A DNA stretch of 64,000 nt from JAXMEQ01 sp046348225 (GCA_046348225.1 JAXMEQ010000005.1:1-64000), one strand, 5' to 3'; shown: positions 1-9,362, counted from the first letter of the stretch. The notes: generated by a model not told the origin, from the letters alone. Numbers and translations: made by a program.

Positions 1-1437
1 CTGCACCGGCAGACCGACGCCGCGCTGCAGACGGCCAAGCTGGCAGCCGAGCAGGCCAACCAGGCCAAGAGCCGCTACATCAGCGCCATCAGCCACGAAC
101 TGCGCACGCCGCTCAACAGCATCCTGGGCTATGCGCAGCTGATGGGCGAAGACGCCGGCGTGCCCGCCCACCGCAAGCAGGCGGTGAACGTGATCAAGCG
201 CGGCGGCGAGCACCTGCTGAGCCTGATCGAAGGCACGCTGGACATTGCCCGCATCGAGGCCGGCAAGCTCACGCTCAACGTCAAGCCCATGGCCTTTGCC
301 GACTGTGTGCACGAAATGGCCAGCATGTTCGAGCCACAGGCTGCGGCCAAGGGCCTGGCTTTCCGGTTCGAGGCCGAGGGCGCGCTGCCCGAGGTGGTGC
401 GCGCCGATGAAAAGCGGGTGCGGCAGATCCTCATCAACCTGCTGGGCAATGCGATCAAGTTCACCGCGCAGGGGCAGGTGACCTTCCGCGTGCGGCATGC
501 GCGCGAGATGGCCACCATCGAGATTGAAGACACCGGCCCGGGCCTGAGCGCGCAGGAGATTGCGCAGATCTTTGAACCGTTCGCACGGGGCACGGCGTCT
601 ACCCAGGCCGCACCGGGCGCCGGGCTGGGGCTGACCATCGCCAAGATGCTGACCGACCTGATGGGCGGCGAGCTCAGCGCCACCGGCACGCCGGGCCAGG
701 GCTCGGTGTTCCGGGTCAAGCTGTTCCTGCCGGAGCTGCACCAAGCCGCACAGCCCGGCAAGCCCGTTCTGCCCGCCGCCCGCCCCCGCCGCGGCTACGA
801 AGGCCCGCGCCGCAAGCTGCTGGTGGTGGACAACGAAGAGGCCGACCGCGACCTGCTGGTGCACCTGCTGGAGCCGCTGGGCTTTGAGCTGCGCACCGCC
901 GCCAGCGGGCACGACTGCCTGGACCTGCTGGCCGCCGGCTACCAGCCCGACGCGATCTTCATGGACCTGGCCATGCCTGGCATTGACGGCTGGGAGACCA
1001 TCCGCCGGCTGCGCCGCATCGACCCGGCCCATGCGAAGGTCGCGATCGTCTCCGCCAACGCCTTCGACAAGGGGCTGGACAACGACGTCGCCATCCGCCC
1101 CGAGGATTTCATCCTCAAGCCGGTGCGCCACACCGAGCTGCTGGACTGGCTGGAGCGCCAGCTCGGCCTGCGCTGGCTGGAGCAGCCGGTGCCCGCGCCG
1201 GTGCCCGCTGCCGCAGCACCCGCGCGCGCCTGGCCGGCGCGCCAGCGCCTGAGTGCGCTGCAGGAGGTGGTGCAGCTTGGCTACTATCGCGGCATCATGA
1301 ACCAGCTGGACGAGATGGAAGCCGCCGAACCTGCCAGCGCCGCCGTGGTGGGCGAACTGCGCGAGTTGGCGCGGCAGTTCCAGTTCGAGGTGATCAGCCG
1401 GCTATTGGATAGCGCCCTGGCGGAGGCTGTCCGATGA
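1..1437 (+). CDS. Hybrid sensor histidine kinase / receiver protein (5' partial)
   Basis: C-terminal part of a membrane-signalling histidine kinase; the sensor domain lies before the window and the reading frame is open from base 1. The HisKA H-box SHELRTPLN has its phosphorylated His codon at 94-96. The HATPase domain follows with N-box NLLGNAIKF (about 435-461), G1 box EDTGPGL and G2 box GAGLGLTIAK. A receiver domain starts near 814 (LLVVDN), with phospho-Asp in MDLAMPG at 964-966 and the conserved Lys in ILKPV near 1117. A tail of about 75 residues after it has no recognised phosphotransfer domain. Its stop overlaps the response-regulator start (ATGA), so the two are co-translated. The position just before urtA suggests, by inference, control of urea or nitrogen uptake. 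Confidence 0.93.
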   Translation: MHRQTDAALQTAKLAAEQANQAKSRYISAISHELRTPLNSILGYAQLMGEDAGVPAHRKQAVNVIKRGGEHLLSLIEGTLDIARIEAGKLTLNVKPMAFADCVHEMASMFEPQAAAKGLAFRFEAEGALPEVVRADEKRVRQILINLLGNAIKFTAQGQVTFRVRHAREMATIEIEDTGPGLSAQEIAQIFEPFARGTASTQAAPGAGLGLTIAKMLTDLMGGELSATGTPGQGSVFRVKLFLPELHQAAQPGKPVLPAARPRRGYEGPRRKLLVVDNEEADRDLLVHLLEPLGFELRTAASGHDCLDLLAAGYQPDAIFMDLAMPGIDGWETIRRLRRIDPAHAKVAIVSANAFDKGLDNDVAIRPEDFILKPVRHTELLDWLERQLGLRWLEQPVPAPVPAAAAPARAWPARQRLSALQEVVQLGYYRGIMNQLDEMEAAEPASAAVVGELRELARQFQFEVISRLLDSALAEAVR

Positions 1438-2402
1438 GCGCGGTGCTTGGCTCCACCCTGGACCGGTCGAACAGCGACGTGGTCCTGATCGTGGACGACG
1501 TGCCCGACAACCTGGCCGTGCTGCACGACGCGCTGGACGAATCGGGCTACACCGTGCTGGTGGCCACCGGGGGCGAGGCGGCGCTGGCCCGCGCCGCCCA
1601 GGCCGTGCCCGACATCGTGCTGCTGGACGCCATGATGCCCGGCATGGACGGCTTCGAGGTGGCCAAGCGCCTCAAGGCCCAGCCGCAGACGGCGCACATC
1701 CCCATCATCTTCATGACCGGGCTGACCGAGACCGAGTACCTGGTGGCTGCGCTGGAAGCCGGCGGCGTGGATTACGTGACCAAGCCGATCAAGCCCAAGG
1801 AAGTGCTGGCCCGCATGGGGGTGCACCTGCAGGGCGCGCGCGAGCGGCGCCAGACCCGCAATGCGCTGGACGCGTTTGGCTACGCCAGCATCACCGTGCG
1901 CGCCAGCGACGGCCGGCTGATGTGGCAGACCGCACTGGCGCGCGAGCTGCTGGCCCAGTACTTCCCGGGCGGCACCCCCGGCAGCAACCTGGCGCCCGAA
2001 CCGGTGGTGCAGTGGTTGCGGCGCCACCTCAAGGAGGCAGAAGCGCAGATCGAGCCACCGCGCCTCATGGCCGAACTCGGCGCGCGGCGCCTGACCTTCC
2101 GGCTGCACCAGCAAACTGGTGACGACGACTGGCTGATCGTGATGCGCGAAGTATCCGACGCCGCCGTCATCGAATCCATGAGCCTGGCCTTCAAGCTCAC
2201 CGCGCGCGAGGCCGAGGTGCTGTACTGGGTGGTCAAGGGCAAGATCAACCGCGACATTGCCGACATCCTGGGCGCCAGCCCCGCCACGGTGAAGAAGCAC
2301 CTGGAACGCGTGTTTGCCAAGCTCGGCGTGGAAACCCGCACCGCCGCCGCCGCCATGGCGATGAACCGGCTGCGCCAGCTGAACCCGCAATTCGAGAGCT
2401 GA
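1434..2402 (+). CDS. Response regulator, REC plus LuxR-type HTH
   Basis: A 322-residue cytoplasmic transcription factor. The receiver domain occupies about residues 16-130, with acidic pair D21-D22, phospho-Asp D65 in VLLDAMMPG and conserved Lys in YVTKPIK. A middle region of about 100 residues is unassigned. The C-terminal LuxR/GerE helix-turn-helix is clear (LTAREAEVLYWVVKGK, then ATVKKHLERVFAKLGV). The start codon overlaps the kinase stop by four bases (ATGA), so it is the cognate partner. The next gene downstream is urtA, 228 bases away, a likely but unproven target. Confidence 0.92.
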   Translation: MSAVLGSTLDRSNSDVVLIVDDVPDNLAVLHDALDESGYTVLVATGGEAALARAAQAVPDIVLLDAMMPGMDGFEVAKRLKAQPQTAHIPIIFMTGLTETEYLVAALEAGGVDYVTKPIKPKEVLARMGVHLQGARERRQTRNALDAFGYASITVRASDGRLMWQTALARELLAQYFPGGTPGSNLAPEPVVQWLRRHLKEAEAQIEPPRLMAELGARRLTFRLHQQTGDDDWLIVMREVSDAAVIESMSLAFKLTAREAEVLYWVVKGKINRDIADILGASPATVKKHLERVFAKLGVETRTAAAAMAMNRLRQLNPQFES

Positions 2403-2407
2403 GCCCA

Positions 2408-2467
2408 GGTCAAATTGACCACCAGCCCGCGCCCAGATTGCGTGAGGTGCTATTGAATTCATAGCAG
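2408..2467 (-). repeat. Dispersed ~58-bp palindromic repeat, copy A
   Basis: Minus-oriented copy of the repeat family found eight times in this window. Read on minus it runs GCTATgaattcaATAGC, then ACCTCACGCA, a short spacer, GCGGGCTG and a tail ending TTTGACC. It starts five bases after the response-regulator stop. Confidence 0.75.
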
Positions 2468-2630
2468 TTTCGCACCTGCCGCGGGCGCCCCGCATACGCC
2501 ATGCGGCGTATTCCGTGACCCCGGGGTCATCCCCAGAATCAAACCGTCCGCATCAGAGGCGCCCCGCGAGGGGCGGAGGTGGGGCGATTTCAGGTTTTCA
2601 CTCGGGTCACTTTTTTTCAGGAGCATTCAC

Positions 2631-3899
2631 ATGCAGCGTCGATTTACCCTCAAGGCCATCACGGCCGCCGTGGCACTGGCTGGCGCCGGTGCCTCGTTCG
2701 CCCAGGCGGGCGGCACCATCAAGGTTGGCATCCTGCACAGCCTGTCGGGCACCATGGCCATCTCGGAAACCGTGTTGAAAGACACGGTGCTGATGGCCAT
2801 TGACGAAATCAATGCCAAGGGCGGCGTGCTGGGCAAGAAGCTCGAGCCCGTGGTGGTGGACCCGGCCTCCAACTGGCCGCTGTTTGCCGAAAAGACCAAG
2901 CAGCTGCTGACGCAGGACAAGGTCGCCGTGATCTTCGGCTGCTGGACGTCGGTGAGCCGCAAGTCGGTGCTGCCGGTGGTGGAAGAGCTCAACGGCCTGC
3001 TGTTCTACCCCGTGCAGTACGAGGGTGAAGAGCTGTCCAAGAACGTGTTCTACACCGGTGCCGCGCCCAACCAGCAGGCCATCCCCGCAGTGGACTACCT
3101 GATGAGCAAGGACGGCGGCGCCGCCAAGCGCTGGGTGCTGCTGGGCACCGACTATGTGTACCCCCGCACCACCAACAAGATCCTGCGCGCCTACCTCAAG
3201 AGCAAGGGCGTGAAGGAGTCGGACATCGACGAGAAGTACACGCCGTTCGGTCACAGCGACTACCAGACCATCGTGGCCGACATCAAGAAGTTCAGCCAGG
3301 GCGGCAAGACGGCGGTGGTGTCCACCATCAACGGTGACTCCAACGTGCCGTTCTACAAGGAACTGGGCAACGCCGGCCTGAAGGCCAAGGACGTGCCGGT
3401 CGTCGCCTTCTCGGTGGGCGAGGAAGAACTGCGCGGCGTGGACACCAAGCCGCTGGTGGGCCACCTGGCCGCCTGGAACTACTTCCAGTCGATCAAGAAC
3501 CCGGCCAACGACGAGTTCATCAAGAAGTGGTCCGCCTACGCCAAGGCCAAGGGCATTGCCGGCCACAAGGACAAGCCGCTGACCAACGACCCGATGGAAG
3601 CCACCTACATCGGCATCAACATGTGGAAGCAGGCAGTGGAGAAGGCCAAGTCCACCGAAGTGGACAAGGTCATTGCCGCCATGGCCGGCCAGACCTTCAA
3701 GGCACCGTCGGGCATCGTGTCCAAGATGGACGAGAAGAACCACCACCTGCACAAGAGCGTGTTCATCGGCGAGATCAAGGCCGATGGCCAGTTCAACGTG
3801 GTGTGGAAGACGCCGGGCCCGGTCAAGGCCAAGCCCTGGTCTCCGTACATTGAAGGCAACGACAAGAAGAAGGACGAGCCGGACGGCAAGAGCAAGTAA
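2631..3899 (+). CDS. urtA: Urea ABC transporter substrate-binding protein UrtA
   Basis: Periplasmic urea-binding protein of 422 residues with a Sec signal peptide (MQRRFTLKAI... to AQA near residue 26). The mature part begins IKVGILHSLSGTMAISE and contains VIFGCWTSVSRKSVLPV and FYPVQYEGEE, typical of UrtA rather than of branched-chain amino acid binding proteins. A ribosome site (CAGGAG) stands six bases before ATG. It is the first gene of urtABCDE. The 228-base upstream leader holds one copy of the dispersed repeat and a GC-rich hairpin (GCGCCCCGCGAGGGGCG near 2560). Confidence 0.96.
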   Translation: MQRRFTLKAITAAVALAGAGASFAQAGGTIKVGILHSLSGTMAISETVLKDTVLMAIDEINAKGGVLGKKLEPVVVDPASNWPLFAEKTKQLLTQDKVAVIFGCWTSVSRKSVLPVVEELNGLLFYPVQYEGEELSKNVFYTGAAPNQQAIPAVDYLMSKDGGAAKRWVLLGTDYVYPRTTNKILRAYLKSKGVKESDIDEKYTPFGHSDYQTIVADIKKFSQGGKTAVVSTINGDSNVPFYKELGNAGLKAKDVPVVAFSVGEEELRGVDTKPLVGHLAAWNYFQSIKNPANDEFIKKWSAYAKAKGIAGHKDKPLTNDPMEATYIGINMWKQAVEKAKSTEVDKVIAAMAGQTFKAPSGIVSKMDEKNHHLHKSVFIGEIKADGQFNVVWKTPGPVKAKPWSPYIEGNDKKKDEPDGKSK

Positions 3900-3918
3900 G
3901 CCCTGAGGCACTTGCGCG

Positions 3919-3938
3919 GTGGGCGGCGTGCCGCCCAC
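3919..3938 (+). promoter_or_regulatory. Perfect hairpin between urtA and urtB
   Basis: A 9-base arm GTGGGCGGC is followed by GT and its exact complement GCCGCCCAC. There is no T-tract, so it is not a standard terminator. It could stabilise the 3' end of urtA mRNA and raise the binding protein level over the membrane subunits, as is common in ABC operons (inference). Confidence 0.6.
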
Positions 3939-3954
3939 TACACAGGTTCTTCCC

Positions 3955-5523
3955 ATGATCAAGTTTCTAGTATTGCTCGCGGCGCTGTTCGTCGCGCCTG
4001 CCCATGCCCTGACGGCTGCCGAGGCGCTGGCCATGGCGGCGGGCGAATCGGACGCGCGCATCGAGGCGCTGAACAAGGCCGCCGCCGTGGCCGACGAGCG
4101 CACCGCCGCCTTCATCCAGGCGCTGTCGGACGACGCCGTCAAGGTGGCGGGCGACAAGGTGTTCGTGGTGCGCGACAGCAAGGGCAGTGACCCGGTCACG
4201 GGGGCCGAGGTGGCCGTGCCTGACAACGCCGAAGACGTGGTCAACAACAACCGCCTGCGCGGCGAAATCGACAACGCCCTGGCGGCGTTGAAGCTTTTTT
4301 CCAAAGACGAGAAGGTGCGCCGCGCTGCCATCAAGACGCTGCAGGGCGAGGCCGACGAGGCCCGTCTTCCGCTGATCGAGAAGGCCTACGCGGCGGAAAC
4401 CAACGAGTCGCTCAAGGTCCAGCTGGGCCTGGTGCGCGCGGCCGCGCTACTGGGCAGCACCGACAAGGCCAAACGGCTGGAGGCGGCGCGCCTGCTGGGC
4501 AGCAGCCGGGACCCGGGCACCAAGACCATCCTGCTGGAGCGCATCAAGAGCGAGAGCGAGGCCGACGTCAAGGCAGCGCTCGAAGCCTCGCTGCGCACGG
4601 TGGAGGCGTCGCTGGCCTGGGGCGACCGGCTGGGTGCCATCTTCAGCGGCATCAGCCTCGGCTCCATCCTGCTGCTGGTGGCGCTGGGCCTGGCCATCAC
4701 CTACGGGCTGATGGGCGTGATCAACATGGCCCACGGCGAACTGATGATGATCGGCGCCTACGCCACTTACGTGGTGCAGGGGCTGTTCCAGAAGTACCTG
4801 CCCGGCGCGTTTGACTGGTACCTGGTGGCGGCGGTGCCGGTGGCCTTCATGGCGTCGGCCTTGATGGGCGCGGCGCTGGAGCGCAGCGTCATCCGCTTCC
4901 TGTACGGCCGGCCGCTGGAGACGCTGCTGGCCACCTGGGGCATCAGCCTGATGCTGATGCAGCTGGTGCGCAGCATCTTTGGCGCGCAGAACGTCGGCGT
5001 GGAGAATCCGAGCTGGATGAGTGGCGGCGTGGCCGTGATGGGCAACCTGCAGTTGCCCTGGAACCGCATCATCATCATCGGCTTTGCGGTGGCCGTGCTG
5101 CTGGGAATGGCGTTCCTGATCGGCAAGACGCGGCTGGGCCTGTTCGTGCGCGGCGTCACGCAGAACCGGCCGATTGCCTCCTGCATGGGCGTGAACACCG
5201 CCCGCATTGACACCTACGCCTTTGCGCTGGGTTCGGGCATTGCCGGCCTGGCCGGTTGTGCCCTGAGCCAGGTGGGCAACGTCGGGCCCGACCTCGGGCA
5301 GGGCTACATCGTGGACGCCTTCATGGTGGTGGTGCTGGGTGGCGTGGGCCAGCTGGCCGGCACGGTGTACGCGGCGCTGGGCCTGGGCGTGCTGAACAAG
5401 TTCCTGGAGGGCTGGGCCGGTGCGGTGCTGGCCAAGATTGCGGTGCTGGTGTTCATCATCATCTTCATCCAGAAGCGGCCGCAGGGCATCTTCGCGATGA
5501 AGGGCAGATCGGCTGAGGCATGA
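3955..5523 (+). CDS. urtB: Urea ABC transporter permease UrtB
   Basis: Inner-membrane permease of 522 residues. As in other UrtB proteins a signal peptide (MIKFLVLLAALFVAPAHA) and a periplasmic N-terminal domain of about 200 residues precede the LivH-like membrane part, which starts near IFSGISLGSILLLVALGLAI and contains the conserved YGLMGVINMAHGELMMIGAY. An in-frame GTG at 3919 would add twelve residues ahead of the signal peptide and lies inside the hairpin, so ATG 3955 is preferred. The stop overlaps urtC (ATGA). Confidence 0.95.
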   Translation: MIKFLVLLAALFVAPAHALTAAEALAMAAGESDARIEALNKAAAVADERTAAFIQALSDDAVKVAGDKVFVVRDSKGSDPVTGAEVAVPDNAEDVVNNNRLRGEIDNALAALKLFSKDEKVRRAAIKTLQGEADEARLPLIEKAYAAETNESLKVQLGLVRAAALLGSTDKAKRLEAARLLGSSRDPGTKTILLERIKSESEADVKAALEASLRTVEASLAWGDRLGAIFSGISLGSILLLVALGLAITYGLMGVINMAHGELMMIGAYATYVVQGLFQKYLPGAFDWYLVAAVPVAFMASALMGAALERSVIRFLYGRPLETLLATWGISLMLMQLVRSIFGAQNVGVENPSWMSGGVAVMGNLQLPWNRIIIIGFAVAVLLGMAFLIGKTRLGLFVRGVTQNRPIASCMGVNTARIDTYAFALGSGIAGLAGCALSQVGNVGPDLGQGYIVDAFMVVVLGGVGQLAGTVYAALGLGVLNKFLEGWAGAVLAKIAVLVFIIIFIQKRPQGIFAMKGRSAEA

Positions 5524-6629
5524 CGACACCCCTGACCCTGCCCGCCAGGCCCGTCGTGCTCACGCGCACCGGCTGGACGGCCTTTGTGGTGGCGTTGCTG
5601 CTGGTGTGCGCACTGGCGCCGGTGCTGAACCTGGTGGTGCCCGAGGGCAGCGTGTTCCACATGAGCGACTACGCGGTGGCGCTGGTGGGCAAGATCATGT
5701 GCTACGCCATCTGCGCGCTGGCGATGGACCTTATCTGGGGCTACACCGGCATCCTGAGCCTCGGCCACGGCCTGTTCTTCGCGCTGGGCGGCTATGCCAT
5801 GGGCATGTACCTGATGCGCCAGATCGGGCGCGACGGCAACTACAAGAGCGACCTGCCCGACTTCATGGTCTTCCTGGACTGGAAGGAACTGCCCTGGCAC
5901 TGGACCTTCAGCGACAGCTTCATTGCCACGCTGATCCTCATCGTGGCGGTGCCCGGTGTGGTGGCCTTCATCTTTGGCTACTTTGCCTTCCGCTCGCGCA
6001 TCAAGGGCGTCTACTTCTCGATCATCACGCAGGCCATGACCTTTGCCGCCATGCTGCTGTTCTTCCGCAACGAAACCGGCTTTGGCGGCAACAACGGCTT
6101 CACCGACTTCAAGCGCATTCTGGGCATTGCGATTGCCACGCCGCAGACGCGCATGACGATCTTTGTTCTGACCGGGCTGACGCTGCTGGGCTTCTTCCTG
6201 TTCGCGCGCTGGCTGGTGGCCAGCAAGTTCGGCCGCGTGCTGCAGGCGATCCGCGACGCCGAAAGCCGCGTCATGTTCAGCGGCTACAACCCGATCGGCT
6301 ACAAGCTCACCATCTGGGTCATCTCGGCCATCATGTGCGGCGTCGCCGGCGCGCTGTACGTGCCGCAGGTCGGCATCATCAACCCGAGCGAGATGAGCCC
6401 CGCCAACTCGATCGAGATCGCCATCTGGACGGCCGTGGGCGGCCGCGCCTCGCTGATCGGCCCCATCGTGGGTGCCTTTGTGGTCAACGGCGCCAAGAGC
6501 TGGCTGACGGTGACGGCGCCCGAGTACTGGCTGTACTTCCTGGGGGCGCTGTTCATCCTGGTCACGCTGTTCCTGCCCAACGGTATCGTCGGGCTCGTGA
6601 AAACGCTGCGCAAGGGTGAGCGGGAATGA
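5520..6629 (+). CDS. urtC: Urea ABC transporter permease UrtC
   Basis: LivM-like inner-membrane permease of 369 residues. Hydrophobic segments start around residues 20-40, and the signature DLIWGYTGILSLGHGLFFALGGYAMGMYL follows at about 73 onward, then FRNETGFGGNNGFTDF. It overlaps urtB and urtD by four bases on each side (ATGA), so UrtB, UrtC and UrtD are translationally coupled. It pairs with UrtB to form the urea channel. Confidence 0.95.
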   Translation: MTTPLTLPARPVVLTRTGWTAFVVALLLVCALAPVLNLVVPEGSVFHMSDYAVALVGKIMCYAICALAMDLIWGYTGILSLGHGLFFALGGYAMGMYLMRQIGRDGNYKSDLPDFMVFLDWKELPWHWTFSDSFIATLILIVAVPGVVAFIFGYFAFRSRIKGVYFSIITQAMTFAAMLLFFRNETGFGGNNGFTDFKRILGIAIATPQTRMTIFVLTGLTLLGFFLFARWLVASKFGRVLQAIRDAESRVMFSGYNPIGYKLTIWVISAIMCGVAGALYVPQVGIINPSEMSPANSIEIAIWTAVGGRASLIGPIVGAFVVNGAKSWLTVTAPEYWLYFLGALFILVTLFLPNGIVGLVKTLRKGERE

Positions 6630-7504
6630 CGCCCGACCTGCTGGAAGAAGGCGCACGGCGCGTGGAGGCCAATGTGGCCCGTGCCGCGGCCGGCAAGACC
6701 GAATCGGGCGGCCGCAGCGCGGGCTTCTCTCGCATCGCTGCGCCGCCCGGCGTGGTGGACACCACCCATGGCCGCATTCTGTACCTGGAAGACGTGAGCG
6801 TGAGCTTCGACGGCTTCAAGGCCATCAACAAGCTGAGCCTGGACATCGCACCCGGCGAGCTGCGCTGCATCATCGGCCCCAATGGCGCGGGCAAGACCAC
6901 GATGATGGACATCATCACCGGCAAGACGCGGCCGGACGAAGGCACGGTGTTCTTCGGCTCCACCATCGACCTGCTGCGCTACAAGGAAGCCGAGATCGCG
7001 CAGATGGGCATTGGGCGCAAGTTCCAGAAGCCCACCGTGTTCGAGCAGCTCACCGTGTTCGAGAACCTGGAACTGGCGCTCAAGACCAACAAGGGTGTAC
7101 AGGCATCGATGTTCTTCCGGCTGGACAGCACGCAAAGCGACCGGCTCGCTGAAATCCTGCACACCATCCACCTGGCCGACAGCGTGACGCGCCTGGCCGG
7201 CAACCTGAGCCATGGCCAGAAGCAGTGGCTGGAAATCGGCATGCTGCTGATGCAGGACCCGAAGCTGCTGCTGCTGGACGAGCCGGTGGCCGGCATGACC
7301 GACGAGGAAACCGCCCGCACGGCAGAACTCTTCCTCACGCTCAAGGGCAAGCACAGCCTGATGGTGGTGGAGCACGACATGAGCTTCATCCGCACCATCA
7401 GCGAAATCGTCACCGTGCTGTGCGATGGATCCGTTCTGGCGCAGGGCACGCTGGACCAGGTGCAGGCCGACGAGCGCGTCATTGAAGTTTATTTGGGCCG
7501 TTGA
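6626..7504 (+). CDS. urtD: Urea ABC transporter ATP-binding protein UrtD
   Basis: Cytoplasmic ATPase of 292 residues, LivG-like. About 55 residues of low-complexity sequence precede the first ABC strand (ILYLEDVSVSFDGFKAI). Walker A is GPNGAGKTT, the signature is LSHGQKQWLEIG, Walker B is LLLLDEPVAGM and the switch His is in VVEHDMSF. The signature Q/H deviation from LSGGQ is normal for this subfamily. The start overlaps urtC (ATGA); urtE begins one base after its stop. Confidence 0.94.
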   Translation: MTPDLLEEGARRVEANVARAAAGKTESGGRSAGFSRIAAPPGVVDTTHGRILYLEDVSVSFDGFKAINKLSLDIAPGELRCIIGPNGAGKTTMMDIITGKTRPDEGTVFFGSTIDLLRYKEAEIAQMGIGRKFQKPTVFEQLTVFENLELALKTNKGVQASMFFRLDSTQSDRLAEILHTIHLADSVTRLAGNLSHGQKQWLEIGMLLMQDPKLLLLDEPVAGMTDEETARTAELFLTLKGKHSLMVVEHDMSFIRTISEIVTVLCDGSVLAQGTLDQVQADERVIEVYLGR

Positions 7505-7505
7505 C

Positions 7506-8198
7506 ATGCTCGTCGTCAAGAACATCAATCAGTACTACGGCGGCTCGCACATCCTGCGCGACGTGAGCCTCGAAGCCCAGCTCGGCAAGGTGACGGTGCT
7601 GCTGGGCCGCAACGGCGTGGGCAAGACCACGCTGCTCAAGTCGCTGATGGGCCTGGTGCCCATCAAGACGGGCAGCATTGAATTCGACGGCAAGGCCATC
7701 CAGAACGCCACGCCCTACGAGCGTGCGCGCGCCGGCATCGGCTTTGTGCCCCAGGGCCGCGAGATCTTTGCCCGCCTCACGGTGCAGGAAAACCTGCAGA
7801 TGGGTCTGGCTTACAAGAGCGCCGGCACGCCGATCCCGGCCGAGCTGTACGAGCTGTTCCCGGTGCTCAAGCAGATGCTGAACCGCCGGGGCGGCGACCT
7901 GTCGGGGGGGCAGCAGCAGCAGCTGGCGATTGCGCGCGCGCTGGCGGCCAAGCCGAAACTGCTGATCCTCGACGAGCCGACCGAGGGCATCCAGCCGAGC
8001 ATCATCAAGGACATCGGCCGCGTGATCCGCATGCTGGCCGACCGGGGCGACATGGCCATCCTGCTGGTGGAGCAGTACTACGACTTTGCGCAGGCGCTGG
8101 CCGACGACTACCTGGTGATGGAGCGCGGCGAGTTCATCGCCCGCGGCCCCGGCAGCGAGATGGAAGAAAAAGGCATCCGCCAGCTCGTTGCAATTTGA
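7506..8198 (+). CDS. urtE: Urea ABC transporter ATP-binding protein UrtE
   Basis: LivF-like ATPase of 230 residues and last gene of the urt operon. The protein starts MLVVKNINQYYGGSHILRDVSLEA; the frame is open further upstream inside urtD, but this ATG right after the urtD stop gives the family-typical N-terminus. Walker A is GRNGVGKTT, signature LSGGQQQQLAIARAL, Walker B LLILDEPTEGIQPSI, switch His position replaced by Gln (LLVEQYYDF), usual for UrtE/LivF. Confidence 0.95.
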   Translation: MLVVKNINQYYGGSHILRDVSLEAQLGKVTVLLGRNGVGKTTLLKSLMGLVPIKTGSIEFDGKAIQNATPYERARAGIGFVPQGREIFARLTVQENLQMGLAYKSAGTPIPAELYELFPVLKQMLNRRGGDLSGGQQQQLAIARALAAKPKLLILDEPTEGIQPSIIKDIGRVIRMLADRGDMAILLVEQYYDFAQALADDYLVMERGEFIARGPGSEMEEKGIRQLVAI

Positions 8199-8290
8199 AG
8201 CACGTTCGCGTGCCGGCGTGTGCGCCGTTTCGCAACTTCTGCAACAAAATCCCGGTGGGCCCGAGGCGGCCCACAACCCAAGGAGTCGCT

Positions 8291-8512
8291 GTGAAGTTGT
8301 TCGCCCTCAGTGCCGGCTTGCTGCTGGCCGCCAGCCCGTCATGGGCTGCCCAGTCCTGTGACGAGCTCAAGGCCCGAATCGAAGCGAAACTGCAAGGCAA
8401 GAACGTCAAGGGCTACACGCTGGCCGTGCTGCCGAAGGATGAGCAGTCGGCCGGCAAGGTGGTGGCGACCTGTGCCGCCGGCAAAAGCAAGATTGTTTAC
8501 ACGCGCAAGTAA
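8291..8512 (+). CDS. DUF1161 small periplasmic protein
   Basis: A 73-residue protein starting at GTG, with AAGGAG six bases upstream. The signal peptide is VKLFALSAGLLLAASPSWAA; the mature part SCDELKARIEAKLQGKNVKGYTL ... KVVATCAAGKSKIVYTRK has the two cysteines and the overall pattern of DUF1161. The frame extends upstream to 8195, but that stretch is not conserved-looking and lacks a ribosome site. Function unknown. It may be read from the urt transcript, 92 bases after urtE. Confidence 0.8.
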   Translation: MKLFALSAGLLLAASPSWAAQSCDELKARIEAKLQGKNVKGYTLAVLPKDEQSAGKVVATCAAGKSKIVYTRK

Positions 8513-8565
8513 AAGCAGGCTGTAGCCCTTGCCAGGCTTGCGCAGGGCGCTATCAAAAAAGTAGC
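8511..8565 (-). repeat. Dispersed palindromic repeat, copy B
   Basis: Minus-oriented copy: GCTACttttttGATAGC, then GCCCTGCGCA, spacer, GGGCTACAGCCTGCTTTTA. It begins within the stop codon of the DUF1161 gene and fills most of the gap to the convergent lipoprotein gene. Confidence 0.7.
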
Positions 8566-8599
8566 AAATGCCGATCGCCCCGCGCGTGCGGGCCTGCGG

Positions 8600-9328
8600 T
8601 CAGGGCGTCAGCGGCACGCCGCAGCCCTTGCGCAACACGCCGTCGATCTGCAGCTCGATGCTTCCCGGGTAGCGCGCACCGCTCTGGGTGTCCCTGCAGG
8701 GCTGGCCCGTGAGCTTCACGCTCAGGCTGCGGCCGTTGGCCCGGCCGGTGTACACGGTGGTGCCCGATGGCGCGTCGCTGATGGATGCCAGCCGGCGAAA
8801 CACCTGGCGTGGTGCATCGGCCCCTTCCTGCAGCATCACCGTATCGCCCGGCCCGACCTCCACCAGCCAGCCCGGCTCCTGGCCCTGGCCCCGGAACGTG
8901 ATGCCGCGAACCCGGGCGTCTTCGTAAATGGACAGGGCCCGCACCTCGCGGCAGACAATGGGCGGCCCCGGCTTGCGCTGCAGCAGGGCGTCGGTGCCGC
9001 GGGTCCAGAACATCAGCGCGGCGTCCTCATGGCGCACGCCTGAGGCCGAAGCCACCGGCGGCAGCTCGCGCAGGCAACCCCGGTCCACCACGTGCAGACG
9101 GTCGGGCTGGGGGTAGGTCACCACGGTGCGGCGGTCGGTGCAGGCCCATACCTGGGCGCGCAGCGGCTGTGCCGTGGCAGGGTCCGTCGCCACCGCGGGG
9201 CGGGCCGGCTGGGCGCAGCCTGCACCGGCCTGGGGGTTGTCAGAACCGGCTGGTGGGTGGCCGCCGGGCGCGGCGCAGCCCGCCAGCCACAGGGCAGCAA
9301 GAATGACGGTCAGGCGGGAGCGCAGCAT
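8600..9328 (-). CDS. MliC-like lipoprotein (putative lysozyme inhibitor)
   Basis: A 242-residue lipoprotein: n-region MLRSRLTVILAALW and lipobox LAGC. Residues of about 60-120 resemble MliC, the membrane-bound inhibitor of C-type lysozyme (VWACTDRRTVVTYP, then SASGVRHEDAALMFWTRGTDALLQ). The last 90 residues (GWLVEVGPGDTVMLQ ... GQPCRDTQSGARYPGSIELQIDG ... KGCG) resemble the small COG3650-type domain often next to MliC. Expected to be anchored in the outer membrane. Single gene on minus, between two convergent or tandem neighbours. Confidence 0.7.
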   Translation of the reverse strand: MLRSRLTVILAALWLAGCAAPGGHPPAGSDNPQAGAGCAQPARPAVATDPATAQPLRAQVWACTDRRTVVTYPQPDRLHVVDRGCLRELPPVASASGVRHEDAALMFWTRGTDALLQRKPGPPIVCREVRALSIYEDARVRGITFRGQGQEPGWLVEVGPGDTVMLQEGADAPRQVFRRLASISDAPSGTTVYTGRANGRSLSVKLTGQPCRDTQSGARYPGSIELQIDGVLRKGCGVPLTP

Positions 9329-9362
9329 GCCCCCTATCGTAGTGAACTTGTGTAAACCCCAT

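Noticed and set aside
1398..1424. GCTATTGGATAGC in the kinase tail as a ninth dispersed repeat
   Set aside because: Only the palindromic head matches; TCACGCA and GCGGGCTGCAGG parts are missing.
3919..3954. Upstream GTG start for UrtB
   Set aside because: Falls inside the intergenic hairpin and would place residues before the signal peptide.
2607..4334. 575-codon open frame on minus across urtA
   Set aside because: Shadow of urtA/urtB in high-GC DNA; residue composition (His, Arg, Gly, Val rich) is typical of antisense frames and no motif is seen.
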